Assembly: GCA_025964295.1 (NCBI GenBank)
Contig: JAOPZD010000249.1
Location: 1 to 17,672, forward strand
Length of the DNA stretch: 17,672 nucleotides
Origin: Conexibacter sp.
GTDB lineage: Bacteria > Actinomycetota > Thermoleophilia > Solirubrobacterales > Solirubrobacteraceae
Direction: 5' to 3'
Each line of letters opens with the position of its first letter. The first letter of the stretch is position 1. Of this stretch, positions 1-7,143 are shown piece after piece. Under the pieces are notes generated by a model that did not search any database, was not told where the DNA came from, and saw only the letters and a program-made list of their open reading frames with translations. The translations under genes and the position numbers were made by a program.

Positions 1-956
<956 letters not shown>

Positions 957-960
<4 letters not shown>

Positions 961-1400
961 TGCCCAAGCCCCCAGGCCAGCCGATCGAGGTGCTCCTGGT
1001 CGAGGACGACCCGGGCGACGTCCTGCTCATCCGCGAGGCGTTCGAGTTCAACAAGGTCCACAACAACCTCAACGTGGTCAGCGACGGCGAGCAGGCCCTC
1101 GCCTACCTGCGGCTGGAGGGCGACTACGCCGACCAGCTGCGGCCCGACCTGGTCCTGCTCGACCTCAACCTGCCCCGCAAGGACGGCCGCGAGGTGCTCG
1201 CCGAGGTCAAGGGCGACCCGGCGCTGCGGACGATCCCGGTCATCGTGCTCACGACCTCCGAGGCCGAGGAGGACGTGCTGAAGAGCTACGACCTGCACGC
1301 CAACGCCTACGTCACCAAGCCCGTCGACTTCCAGCGCTTCGTCGCCATCGTCCGCCAGATCGACGACTTCTTCGTCTCCGTCGTTCGCCTGCCGTCGTAG
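957..1400 (+). CDS. single-domain response regulator, Rcp1-like
   Basis: This 147-residue protein is a stand-alone receiver with no output domain. The acidic pocket is E16-D17-D18, the phospho-acceptor is D69 (in [11 protein letters not shown]), the switch Thr is T99 or T100 and the conserved Lys is K121 followed by P122. The insertion after the second helix (around [14 protein letters not shown]) is typical of the Rcp1 family that partners phytochrome-like kinases. The start overlaps the kinase stop as ATGA, so the two are almost certainly translated together and form a cognate pair. Two Met codons in tandem (957 and 960) leave the exact first residue open. With no DNA-binding domain it must act by protein contact or as a phosphate shuttle; the target is unknown. 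Confidence 0.95.
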
Positions 1401-1420
1401 GCTTTGCGCCTGCGGCACCG

Positions 1421-1494
1421 GCCCCGATAGCTCAGATGGATAGAGCGTCCCCCTCCTAAGGGGAAGGCCGCTGGTTCGAATCCAGCTCGGGGCG
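1421..1494 (+). tRNA. tRNA-Arg (anticodon CCT)
   Basis: A complete cloverleaf can be folded. The acceptor stem is GCCCCGA (1421-1427) with TCGGGGC (1487-1493) and discriminator G at 1494. The D stem is GCTC/GAGC. The anticodon stem is TCCCC (1448-1452) with GGGGA (1460-1464), with loop CTCCTAA and anticodon CCT at 1455-1457. The T stem is GCTGG/CCAGC (1470-1474, 1482-1486) around TTCGAAT. All stems are perfect. No CCA is encoded. It reads the AGG codon. It lies 20 bases after the response regulator stop and may be read from the same transcript, since no terminator is visible between them. Confidence 0.97.
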
Positions 1495-1683
1495 CTAGGC
1501 GGCTCGGCCGGCCTTCGACGTCACGAAGATCCAGGCCGAGCACACGGCTCCGCCGGCGAGGCTGCCGAGGAACAGCTCGGTCGTCGCCCGGGCGACGACC
1601 GGTGCGGCGATGGCGGCGGCGACGCAGGCGATCACGGCGATGCCCTGGCGGATAGCCCGGCCGTGCTCCCCGAAGACGCTCAT
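1495..1683 (-). CDS. small two-helix membrane protein, unknown function
   Basis: This 62-residue ORF starts with ATG at 1683 and stops with TAG at 1497-1495. It is predicted to span the membrane twice (about residues 12-31 and 36-54), with a short basic N-terminus (MSVFGEHGRAIRQG) and a basic C-terminal end. I recognise no family. Support for being real: its ATG overlaps the stop of the upstream small membrane gene by four bases (ATGA), and both encode Ala-rich hydrophobic segments. The longer ORF to 1839 in the same frame is rejected because the added part is Arg-rich and lies over the other small gene. The stop codon lies immediately after the discriminator base of the convergent tRNA, so there is no intergenic space for a terminator. 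Confidence 0.6.
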   Translation of the reverse strand: MSVFGEHGRAIRQGIAVIACVAAAIAAPVVARATTELFLGSLAGGAVCSAWIFVTSKAGRAA

Positions 1684-1958
1684 GCGAAGAGGGCTCCCGA
1701 GATGGTGAAGGCGAGGCCGAGGAGCGCGCCGAGGCCGGCGGCGCCCGAGGAGAGCGTCGCCAGCGTCTCGAAGCTGACGCTGCGCTGTCCCTGCCCTCTG
1801 CGCTCGCGACGGACGAACAGGACCAGCCGCGCGGGCCACACCAACGCCAGGGCGGCCGTCGCCGTGATGAGGGCCGACGTCCCGGCGAACCCGAGATCGA
1901 TCTCGCGCGGGAGCCAGCGAAACGACGACGCCTCGGCGAGGATGCCGGCGATCAGCAC
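1680..1958 (-). CDS. small two-helix membrane protein, unknown function
   Basis: The ORF is taken from GTG at 1958 to TGA at 1682-1680, 92 residues. It has a hydrophobic segment around residues 22-49, a strongly basic cytoplasmic-type loop (RRERRGQGQR) and a second hydrophobic segment around residues 63-91. No family is recognised. The same frame is open far upstream, but there it is only the shadow of the hydrolase gene. The start is uncertain: the only good Shine-Dalgarno-like stretch (GGGAGGAG on the minus strand, near 1988-1996) is about 30 bases from the GTG and no other start fits it better. It overlaps the next small gene by ATGA and follows the hydrolase by 47 bases. A two-component membrane unit is plausible but not shown. 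Confidence 0.55.
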   Translation of the reverse strand: MLIAGILAEASSFRWLPREIDLGFAGTSALITATAALALVWPARLVLFVRRERRGQGQRSVSFETLATLSSGAAGLGALLGLAFTISGALFA

Positions 1959-2005
1959 ATGCTGAGGTTCGCTGCGCGCCGCGCCGCTCCTCCCCGCGGT
2001 GCCGC

Positions 2006-2812
2006 TCAGCGCGACGTCGTGAAGTCCGTGATCAGCGCGGAGGTCGCGGTCGGCACGTCGAGCTGGGGGCAGTGACCGACGTCGTCGAGGACGATCCAGT
2101 CGGCGTGGGGCAGCCAGTCGGCGCGGTAGCGCGCGGCGGCCGAGGGCCAGGGGAGGAGGGCGTCGGCGGTGCCCCAGACGATGCGGACCGGGCAGTCGAT
2201 CGCGCCGGCGTCGAGGTGGTAGCCCTCGCGCTGGGCGAAGGCGACCAGGGCGTCCAGGCCGGTGCAGGCGACGACGCCGCGGAGCTGGTGGGCGAGCAGG
2301 TCGGCGGGGATGTGCTCGTACTCGACGGTGGTGAAGGTCGTCGCGCCGCGGCGCCCGCGCGGCGTCGACATGGAGGCGTCGGCGGTGGCGACGGCGGGGC
2401 GCAGGCCGTCGCGCATGGTCGGGAAGTGCGCGAGCGTCTTGCGGAAGGACTCGTCGCCGACCGCCCAGCCGCCCGCGGGCGCCAGCGCGACGACGGACTC
2501 GGCCCGTCCGCGCGCGGCGAGCTGCAGCGCGACGAAGCCGCCGAGCGAGTTGCCGACGAGGTGCGCGGTCGCGAAGCCGGCGTCGTCCATCGCGCGCTCG
2601 ATCGCGTCGGGGAGGGCGTCGGCGGTCACCGCGCCGTCCAGCGCCGGTCCGCCGGCGTGCCCGGCCAACGTCGGCGCCAGCACGTCGTGGCGGCGCTCGA
2701 GCGCGTCGAGCACGAGCTCCCACGTGCGCCACGTGTCGGTGAAGCCGTGCAGCAGGACGAGCGGCGGCCCGCTGCCGCCGCGGTGGGCCGGGGTGAACAG
2801 GGACAGCGACAT
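2006..2812 (-). CDS. alpha/beta hydrolase
   Basis: This 268-residue protein has the full alpha/beta hydrolase layout. The oxyanion-hole HGF motif is at 22-24, the nucleophile elbow GNSLGG has Ser89, the acid is D217 (in WGTADALLPWP) and the catalytic His is H247 (in DVGHCPQLD). A cap region lies between about residues 115 and 190. There is no signal peptide, so it is probably cytoplasmic. Such enzymes split esters, C-C bonds or halides, or act as lactonases; the sequence does not identify the substrate. The ATG at 2812 has no Shine-Dalgarno sequence, but TAGCCT lies nine bases upstream, so a leaderless message is possible. The two small membrane genes follow on the same strand. Confidence 0.92.
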   Translation of the reverse strand: MSLSLFTPAHRGGSGPPLVLLHGFTDTWRTWELVLDALERRHDVLAPTLAGHAGGPALDGAVTADALPDAIERAMDDAGFATAHLVGNSLGGFVALQLAARGRAESVVALAPAGGWAVGDESFRKTLAHFPTMRDGLRPAVATADASMSTPRGRRGATTFTTVEYEHIPADLLAHQLRGVVACTGLDALVAFAQREGYHLDAGAIDCPVRIVWGTADALLPWPSAAARYRADWLPHADWIVLDDVGHCPQLDVPTATSALITDFTTSR

Positions 2813-2821
2813 CGCCGGCGC

Positions 2822-2827
2822 AGGCTA
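2822..2827 (-). promoter_or_regulatory. possible -10 element of the hydrolase gene
   Basis: TAGCCT on the minus strand fits the actinobacterial TAnnnT pattern and ends nine bases before the ATG at 2812. Transcription could therefore start on or next to the start codon, giving a leaderless mRNA, which would explain the missing Shine-Dalgarno sequence. No -35 element is visible. Confidence 0.3.
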
Positions 2828-2830
2828 CGC

Positions 2831-2850
2831 GCCGCGCCGCGCCGCGCCGC
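2831..2850. repeat. four tandem GCCGC units
   Basis: The pentamer GCCGC is repeated four times without interruption, continuing into related GC-only sequence to about 2861. It lies upstream of the hydrolase, between its start and any -35 element. Such a run could vary in length by slippage. Confidence 0.8.
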
Positions 2851-2948
2851 GCGCCGCCGCCAACCCGCCGACCCGCGCGGTCTCCGCCACGCTCACGATC
2901 CCGGTGCAGGATCGTCGCCAGGGCGACCAAGCGCCGCGTCGCGCGGCA

Positions 2949-2964
2949 CTGAACGAAGGTTCAG
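2949..2964. promoter_or_regulatory. perfect dyad, operator-like or hairpin
   Basis: CTGAAC, spacer GAAG, then GTTCAG. The arms are perfect complements. It is not followed by a T-run, so it is not an intrinsic terminator. Lying between divergent genes, it may be a regulator site. Confidence 0.4.
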
Positions 2965-2966
2965 GT

Positions 2967-3001
2967 CCCAAACCGGCTGTCGATCTGGCACACCGTTTGG
3001 G
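2967..3001. promoter_or_regulatory. inverted repeat CCCAAAC / GTTTGGG
   Basis: CCCAAAC at 2967-2973 is matched by GTTTGGG at 2995-3001, 28 bases apart from start to start. A further CGTTTGG at 3025-3031 repeats the one at 2994-3000 with a 31-base shift, close to three helical turns. Spacing like this can reflect binding of a dimeric regulator, but no regulator gene is in the window. Confidence 0.35.
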
Positions 3002-3036
3002 TCACGAATTGTCCAATGTGGAGTCGTTTGGCTCTA

Positions 3037-3053
3037 CAGCTTGCGTGAAGCTG
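3037..3053. promoter_or_regulatory. perfect dyad just upstream of the operon promoter
   Basis: CAGCTT, loop GCGTG, then AAGCTG. It ends 22 bases before the proposed -35 element of the transporter operon, where an activator or repressor site would be expected. Confidence 0.4.
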
Positions 3054-3075
3054 AGATTGTGTGTGGTCAAGTCAC

Positions 3076-3105
3076 CTGACATATCCCCCCTCAGAGGAGT
3101 AGCCT
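3076..3105 (+). promoter_or_regulatory. promoter of the peptide transporter operon
   Basis: CTGACA at 3076-3081 matches the sigma-70-type -35 consensus in five of six positions. It is followed after 18 bases by TAGCCT at 3100-3105, which fits the actinobacterial -10 pattern TAnnnT. Transcription would begin near 3112, giving a leader of about 120 bases before the GTG of the first permease gene. Confidence 0.5.
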
Positions 3106-3133
3106 GCGCGCGGCTCGCCGGGGGTTCCTCCCA

Positions 3134-3238
3134 ATGAGGAGGTGCAGGGACCCCGCCACACGGACGAGCATCGAACAGCTTCTGGGAGAGGGACCCATCA
3201 AGCAGGACGACACCACACCGGTGGGGGCCGGAGCGTGA
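3134..3238 (+). CDS. possible 34-residue leader ORF
   Basis: An ATG at 3134 opens a 34-codon frame whose TGA at 3236-3238 overlaps the GTG start of the permease gene (GTGA). The predicted peptide begins MRRCRDPATRT and has no hydrophobic segment or known family. It begins about 20 bases after the proposed transcription start. Its third-position GC (about 79 percent by my count) is below that of the neighbouring genes, and its start is preceded only by a run of five G residues. TCCTC (3126-3130) can pair with GAGGA (3136-3140) across its start codon. It could be a coupling or attenuation peptide, or chance. Confidence 0.3.
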   Translation: MRRCRDPATRTSIEQLLGEGPIKQDDTTPVGAGA

Positions 3239-4209
3239 GCACCGGTGCCCCTGAGACGCTCCTCGAGAGCGAGCCCGTCCACCTGACGGAAGAGTCGGCC
3301 GCGGAGATCGCAGCGCGATCGCCCCTGGAGCTCTTCTGGCGGCGGCTGCGCCGCGACAAGGTCGCGCTCATCGCCTTGAGCATCGTGCTCCTGATGGTCT
3401 TCGTGGCCATCTTCGCGCCGCTGATCGTCAAGGTCTTCGGCCTGCCCAACCCGAACGTGCAGAACGACAACCTGCTCGACGACTTCGGGTCGCCCACGGG
3501 CCCCTCCGGCGCCCACCCGTTCGGCGTCGACGAGCGGGGCCGCGACGTGCTCTCGCGCGTCATCTACGGCTCGCGCGTCTCGCTCGAGGCCGCGCTGATC
3601 TCGACCGCGCTGATCGTGATCGTCGGCGTCACCGCCGGCCTGATCACCGGCTACTTCCGCGGCCGGATCGACACGATCCTCAGCCGGATCATGGACCTGT
3701 TCCTGGCCTTCCCGGTCCTCGTGCTGGCCGTGGGCCTCGGCGTCGCGTGCGCCGACGGCTGCCTCGGCGGCGCGATCCAGCCGGGCCTGCCCGTCGTGAT
3801 CTTCGTGATCACGCTGACGACCTGGCCCTACATGGCGCGCATCGTGCGCGGCCAGGTCCTCTCCCTGCGCGAGCGGGAGTTCGTCGAGGCGTCGCGCTCG
3901 CTGGGCGCCTCCGACCGCCGCATCATCTTCCGGGAGATCCTCCCGAACCTGGTGGCGCCGATCATCGTCTACGCCACCGTGCTCATCCCGCAGAACATCA
4001 TCTACGAGGCGTCGCTCTCGTTCCTCGGCGTCGGCATCGATCCGTCGAAGCCGAGCTGGGGCGCGATGATCTCGGACGCCACCTCCGTCTTCCAGGACGC
4101 CTGGTGGTTCATGGTGTTCCCAGGCCTTGCCCTCCTGATCACGGTCCTCGCCTTCAACATCGTCGGCGACGGACTGCAGGACGCACTCAACCCGCGGACG
4201 TCCAAGTAG
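3235..4209 (+). CDS. peptide-type ABC transporter permease, OppC/DppC family
   Basis: From GTG at 3235 the protein has 324 residues. The N-terminal cytoplasmic part ends in SPLELFWRRLRRDKVAL, the usual OppC lead into the first membrane helix (about 43-65). The periplasmic HPFGVDERGRDVLSRVIYG motif and the following helices are typical of the family. The ATPase-contact EAA loop is at 218-224 (EASRSLG). It forms half of the membrane channel with the OppB-like protein encoded downstream. An earlier in-frame GTG at 3142 would add 31 His/Arg/Gly-rich residues unlike the family, so I prefer 3235, although its Shine-Dalgarno sequence is weak (GGGGG at 3223-3227). Its start overlaps the possible leader ORF. 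Being first in the operon, ahead of the binding protein, is less usual. Confidence 0.92.
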   Translation: MSTGAPETLLESEPVHLTEESAAEIAARSPLELFWRRLRRDKVALIALSIVLLMVFVAIFAPLIVKVFGLPNPNVQNDNLLDDFGSPTGPSGAHPFGVDERGRDVLSRVIYGSRVSLEAALISTALIVIVGVTAGLITGYFRGRIDTILSRIMDLFLAFPVLVLAVGLGVACADGCLGGAIQPGLPVVIFVITLTTWPYMARIVRGQVLSLREREFVEASRSLGASDRRIIFREILPNLVAPIIVYATVLIPQNIIYEASLSFLGVGIDPSKPSWGAMISDATSVFQDAWWFMVFPGLALLITVLAFNIVGDGLQDALNPRTSK

Positions 4210-4238
4210 GTGCACGTGCGCCGCGGTTCATCACCCGA

Positions 4239-4261
4239 GCCGGTCGTTGAGGACGACCGGC
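4239..4261 (+). promoter_or_regulatory. intercistronic hairpin before the binding-protein gene
   Basis: GCCGGTCGT (4239-4247) pairs perfectly with ACGACCGGC (4253-4261) around the loop TGAGG. No T-run follows, so it is not an intrinsic terminator. It ends 23 bases before the binding-protein ATG and could mark or protect the 5' end of a processed message. Confidence 0.65.
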
Positions 4262-4284
4262 CGAAACGTCAGAAAGGACCGCAC

Positions 4285-6090
4285 ATGCATCGGAGCCGTC
4301 TCCGATTCCTGTTGGCGGGCACGTTCGCGTTGCTCGCCCTGTTCGTCGCCGCCTGTGGTGGCAGTGACTCGTCGTCGTCTTCGACGTCGTCGTCATCGAA
4401 GCCCGCGGCCGCCAAGGCCGCCGGCACGGACAACACCAAGGCCGCTGAAGTGTCCGGCAAGAAGGGCGGCAAGATCACGATGCTCGCCGGCTCGGACGTC
4501 GACTTCCTCGACCCGGGTCATTCGTACTTCACGCAGGGCTACATGGTCATCTACCCGACCCAGCGCACCCTGTACTCGTTCAAGCCGCAGGACGCCTCCA
4601 AGCCGGTCCCTGACCTGGCCGAGGGCGATCCGCAGGTCTCCGCGGACAAGAAGACCATCACGGTCAAGATCCGCACGGGCGTGAAGTTCTCCCCGCCGGT
4701 CAACCGCGCGGTCACCTCCAAGGACGTCAAGTACGCCTTCGAGCGCTTCTTCTCGGTCAACGTCGGCGGCCAGTACGGCAGCTACTTCAGCTCGATCGTG
4801 GGCGCCCCGGCGGCCCCGACCAAGGGCGTCAAGCCGATCTCCGGCATCGAGACGCCGGATGACCAGACGATCGTGTTCCACCTCAAGGAGGCCGCCGCCG
4901 TCGGCGTCGCCGCCGCGCTGGTGATGCCGATCACGGCTCCGGTCCCCGAGGACTACGCCAAGAAGTTCGACGCCAAGAACCCGTCGACCTACAACACGCA
5001 CGTCGTCGCGACCGGTCCGTACATGGTCAAGAACGACGCCAGCGGCAACACCGTCGGCTACAAGGCCGGCAAGAGCATCGACATCGTCCGCAACCCCAAC
5101 TGGGACCCGAAGACCGACTACCGGCCGGCGTACCTGGACGAGGTCGTCATGCGCACGAACGCGTCGGACGCGAACGTCGCCAGCAAGCAGGTGCTCAACG
5201 GCACGAGCATGCTGTTCGACGCCAACCCGCCGGCGAACATCATCAAGGACGTCGCCACCCGCATCAAGGACCAGTACACCCAGGTCCCGTCGGGCGGCTA
5301 CCGCTACTTCCCGATCAACACCACGATCAAGCCGTTCGACAACATCAACGTCCGGCGCGCGATCCTGGCCGGGTTCGACCGCAACGCGGCGCGCCTGGCG
5401 CGTGGCGGCAAGTTCACGGCCGACCTGCCGACCCACTTCCTGCCCCCGGACTTCCCGGGCTTCCAGGAGGCGGGTGGCTACAAGGGCCCCGGCTTCGACT
5501 TCTTGAGCACCAAGAACGAGTCGGGCGATCCGGCGCTGGCCGCGTCCTACATGAAGAAGGCCGGCTACCCGTCGGGCAAGTACACCGGCGGTGGCGAGTT
5601 CCTCATGGTGAGCGCCAACGTCGACCCGAACAAGGCCCAGTCCGAGGTCGCCAAGGCGCAGCTCGAGAAGCTCGGCTTCAAGATCCGCCTGCGCCTCGTG
5701 CCCCAGGACGCCGTCTACAACGACTGGTGCCAGGTCCCGTCCAAGAAGGTGGCCGTCTGTGGCGGCGCCGGCTGGTTCAAGGACTTCGCCGATCCGCAGT
5801 CGATGCTGGAGCCGGTGTTCGCGGGCTACACGATCCCCAAGTCGGGGCTCAACAACAACATGGCGCAGCTGCGTGACGCCAAGGTCGACGCGGCCATGAA
5901 GAAGGCCGCGCTGCTCGACGGCGAGCCGCGTCTGAAGGCGTGGGCGGAGATCGACAAGATGATCACCGGCGACGCCGCCGCCGTCCCGTTCGTCTGGGAC
6001 AAGACGACGCTGATCCGTTCCAAGAACGTCAACGCCGTCGCCAACGGCTACTACACGGCCTGGGACTTCAGCTGGACGTCCCTCAAGTAG
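4285..6090 (+). CDS. extracellular solute-binding lipoprotein, SBP_bac_5 (OppA/DppA) family
   Basis: The ATG at 4285 is preceded by AAAGGA six bases upstream and gives 601 residues; the frame is open to 4210 but that stretch is the intercistronic region. The signal peptide is a lipoprotein type: basic start, hydrophobic core, then the lipobox VAAC with lipid-modified Cys24. A Ser-rich linker encoded by TCG-like triplets follows to about residue 40, then Ala/Lys-rich sequence and the mature binding domain from about residue 60. Features such as LAEGDPQVSADKKT, the VTSKDVKYAFERFF segment and NVRRAILAGFDR are usual for peptide/nickel-type family 5 binding proteins. It sits outside the membrane and delivers the ligand to the permeases. 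Peptides are the likeliest ligand, but this family also binds nickel, sugars and other solutes. Strong hairpins flank the gene. Confidence 0.95.
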   Translation: MHRSRLRFLLAGTFALLALFVAACGGSDSSSSSTSSSSKPAAAKAAGTDNTKAAEVSGKKGGKITMLAGSDVDFLDPGHSYFTQGYMVIYPTQRTLYSFKPQDASKPVPDLAEGDPQVSADKKTITVKIRTGVKFSPPVNRAVTSKDVKYAFERFFSVNVGGQYGSYFSSIVGAPAAPTKGVKPISGIETPDDQTIVFHLKEAAAVGVAAALVMPITAPVPEDYAKKFDAKNPSTYNTHVVATGPYMVKNDASGNTVGYKAGKSIDIVRNPNWDPKTDYRPAYLDEVVMRTNASDANVASKQVLNGTSMLFDANPPANIIKDVATRIKDQYTQVPSGGYRYFPINTTIKPFDNINVRRAILAGFDRNAARLARGGKFTADLPTHFLPPDFPGFQEAGGYKGPGFDFLSTKNESGDPALAASYMKKAGYPSGKYTGGGEFLMVSANVDPNKAQSEVAKAQLEKLGFKIRLRLVPQDAVYNDWCQVPSKKVAVCGGAGWFKDFADPQSMLEPVFAGYTIPKSGLNNNMAQLRDAKVDAAMKKAALLDGEPRLKAWAEIDKMITGDAAAVPFVWDKTTLIRSKNVNAVANGYYTAWDFSWTSLK

Positions 6091-6113
6091 CACTCGGATG
6101 CACCACGGCGACC

Positions 6114-6144
6114 CCCGGCCGCGCGCCTCGTGCGCGCGGCCGGG
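6114..6144 (+). promoter_or_regulatory. very stable intercistronic hairpin after the binding-protein gene
   Basis: CCCGGCCGCGCGC (6114-6126) pairs perfectly over 13 bases with its complement at 6132-6144 around the loop CTCGT. It starts 23 bases after the binding-protein stop. There is no T-run and the operon continues, so it most likely stabilises the upstream message or partly reduces transcription into the following genes, as intercistronic hairpins do in other transporter operons. Confidence 0.75.
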
Positions 6145-6176
6145 CCGCCGGTCTCGCTCCCTCGCCGATCTGATCC

Positions 6177-7133
6177 ATGGCCGCATACATCCTTCGCCGA
6201 CTCCTGTGGACCGTCGTCCTGCTGCTGGTCATCACAGCGGTCACGTTCCTGATCTTCTACGTCCTGCCGAGCGGCGACCCCGCGAAGCTGCGCGCGGGAC
6301 GGACGCCCAGCCCGGAGGCGATCGCCGCGATCCGCCACCAGCTCGGGCTGGATCGATCGCTGCCCTACCAGTACTGGGACTACATCAAGAAGCTGGTCCT
6401 GCACTTCGACTTCGGCAACAGCTACACCAACAACCAGTCCGTGCGGTCGCTGGTCTTCGACCGGCTCCCCAACACGGTGTTCCTGGTCGTCGGCGCGGCG
6501 GCGCTGTGGTTCACCAGCGGCGTGGTCGTCGGCATCATCTCGGCCGTCGCGCGCGGCTCCTTCTGGGATCGCTTCCTGATGGGCGGCGCGCTCGTCGCGA
6601 TCTCGGCCCCGGTCTACTGGCTCGGGCTGCTGTCGCTCTACCTCTTCTCCAACGACATCGGGGTCTGGCACATCTTCCCCGGCGCCGGGGCCTACCAGGA
6701 CGCGCACGGCCTGCTCGACAAGGCCCACACGCTGATCCTGCCGTGGATCGTCCTGTCGGCCTCCTTCGCGGCGATCTACGCCCGGCTGCTGCGCTCCAAC
6801 CTGCTCGAGACGATGGGCGAGGACTACATCCGCACGGCGCGGGCCAAGGGCCTGCCCGAGCGCCGGGTGATCCTGCGCCACGGCGTGCGGTCGGCGATCA
6901 CGCCGGTCATCACGGTCCTCGGCCTCGACATCGGCATCCTGATGGGTGGCGCGATCCTGACCGAGACGGTGTTCAACGTCGACGGCATCGGGCGCCTGTC
7001 CTTCGACGCGATCCAGCGCGGCGATCTCTCCACGATCCAGGGCACCACGCTGGTGCTCGCGCTGGCGGTCGCGCTCATGAGCCTGCTGGTCGACGTGCTG
7101 TACGCCTTCCTCGACCCGCGCGTGCGGTACTAG
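6177..7133 (+). CDS. peptide-type ABC transporter permease, OppB/DppB family
   Basis: This 318-residue membrane protein starts MAAYILRRLLWTVVLLLVITAVTFLIFYVLPSGDP in shape: a first helix right at the N-terminus and the usual P-x-GDP segment at its end. Several further membrane segments follow. The EAA loop that docks on the ATPases lies at 215-225 (E-DYI-RTARAKG), followed by the conserved run into ITPVITVLG, and the C-terminus is the family-typical YAFLDPRVRY. It pairs with the OppC-like protein to form the channel. No Shine-Dalgarno sequence is visible before the ATG at 6177; the 86 bases upstream contain the strong hairpin. It ends 10 bases before the next gene. Confidence 0.95.
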   Translation: MAAYILRRLLWTVVLLLVITAVTFLIFYVLPSGDPAKLRAGRTPSPEAIAAIRHQLGLDRSLPYQYWDYIKKLVLHFDFGNSYTNNQSVRSLVFDRLPNTVFLVVGAAALWFTSGVVVGIISAVARGSFWDRFLMGGALVAISAPVYWLGLLSLYLFSNDIGVWHIFPGAGAYQDAHGLLDKAHTLILPWIVLSASFAAIYARLLRSNLLETMGEDYIRTARAKGLPERRVILRHGVRSAITPVITVLGLDIGILMGGAILTETVFNVDGIGRLSFDAIQRGDLSTIQGTTLVLALAVALMSLLVDVLYAFLDPRVRY

Positions 7134-7143
7134 GCTGAACGCA

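Larger units (their letters stand above)
2813..3133. other. divergent intergenic region between the hydrolase and the transporter operon
   Basis: About 320 bases without a convincing gene. The left quarter is very GC-rich with tandem GCCGC units. From about 2940 to 3090 base composition is clearly richer in A and T than the surrounding genes and holds several short dyads. The right end holds the promoter of the transporter operon. The ORFs crossing this region are Arg/Ala-rich shadows. Confidence 0.7.

Noticed and set aside
1421..1500. tRNA-Arg as an integration site for a mobile element
   Set aside because: tRNA-Arg(CCT) genes are frequent att sites, but I see no integrase and no second copy of the tRNA 3' end in the window.
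3142..3234. Longer permease start at GTG 3142
   Set aside because: The AGGAGG touches the GTG with no spacing, and the 31 added residues are rich in His, Arg and Gly, unlike OppC N-termini. The GTG at 3235 fits the family better.
4370..4400. TCG-like triplet run as a regulatory repeat
   Set aside because: It simply encodes the Ser-rich linker after the lipid-modified Cys of the binding protein, a common feature of lipoproteins.
6114..6144. Hairpin as an intrinsic terminator
   Set aside because: The stem is strong but no T-run follows and three more operon genes continue on the same strand. A stabilising or attenuating role fits better.
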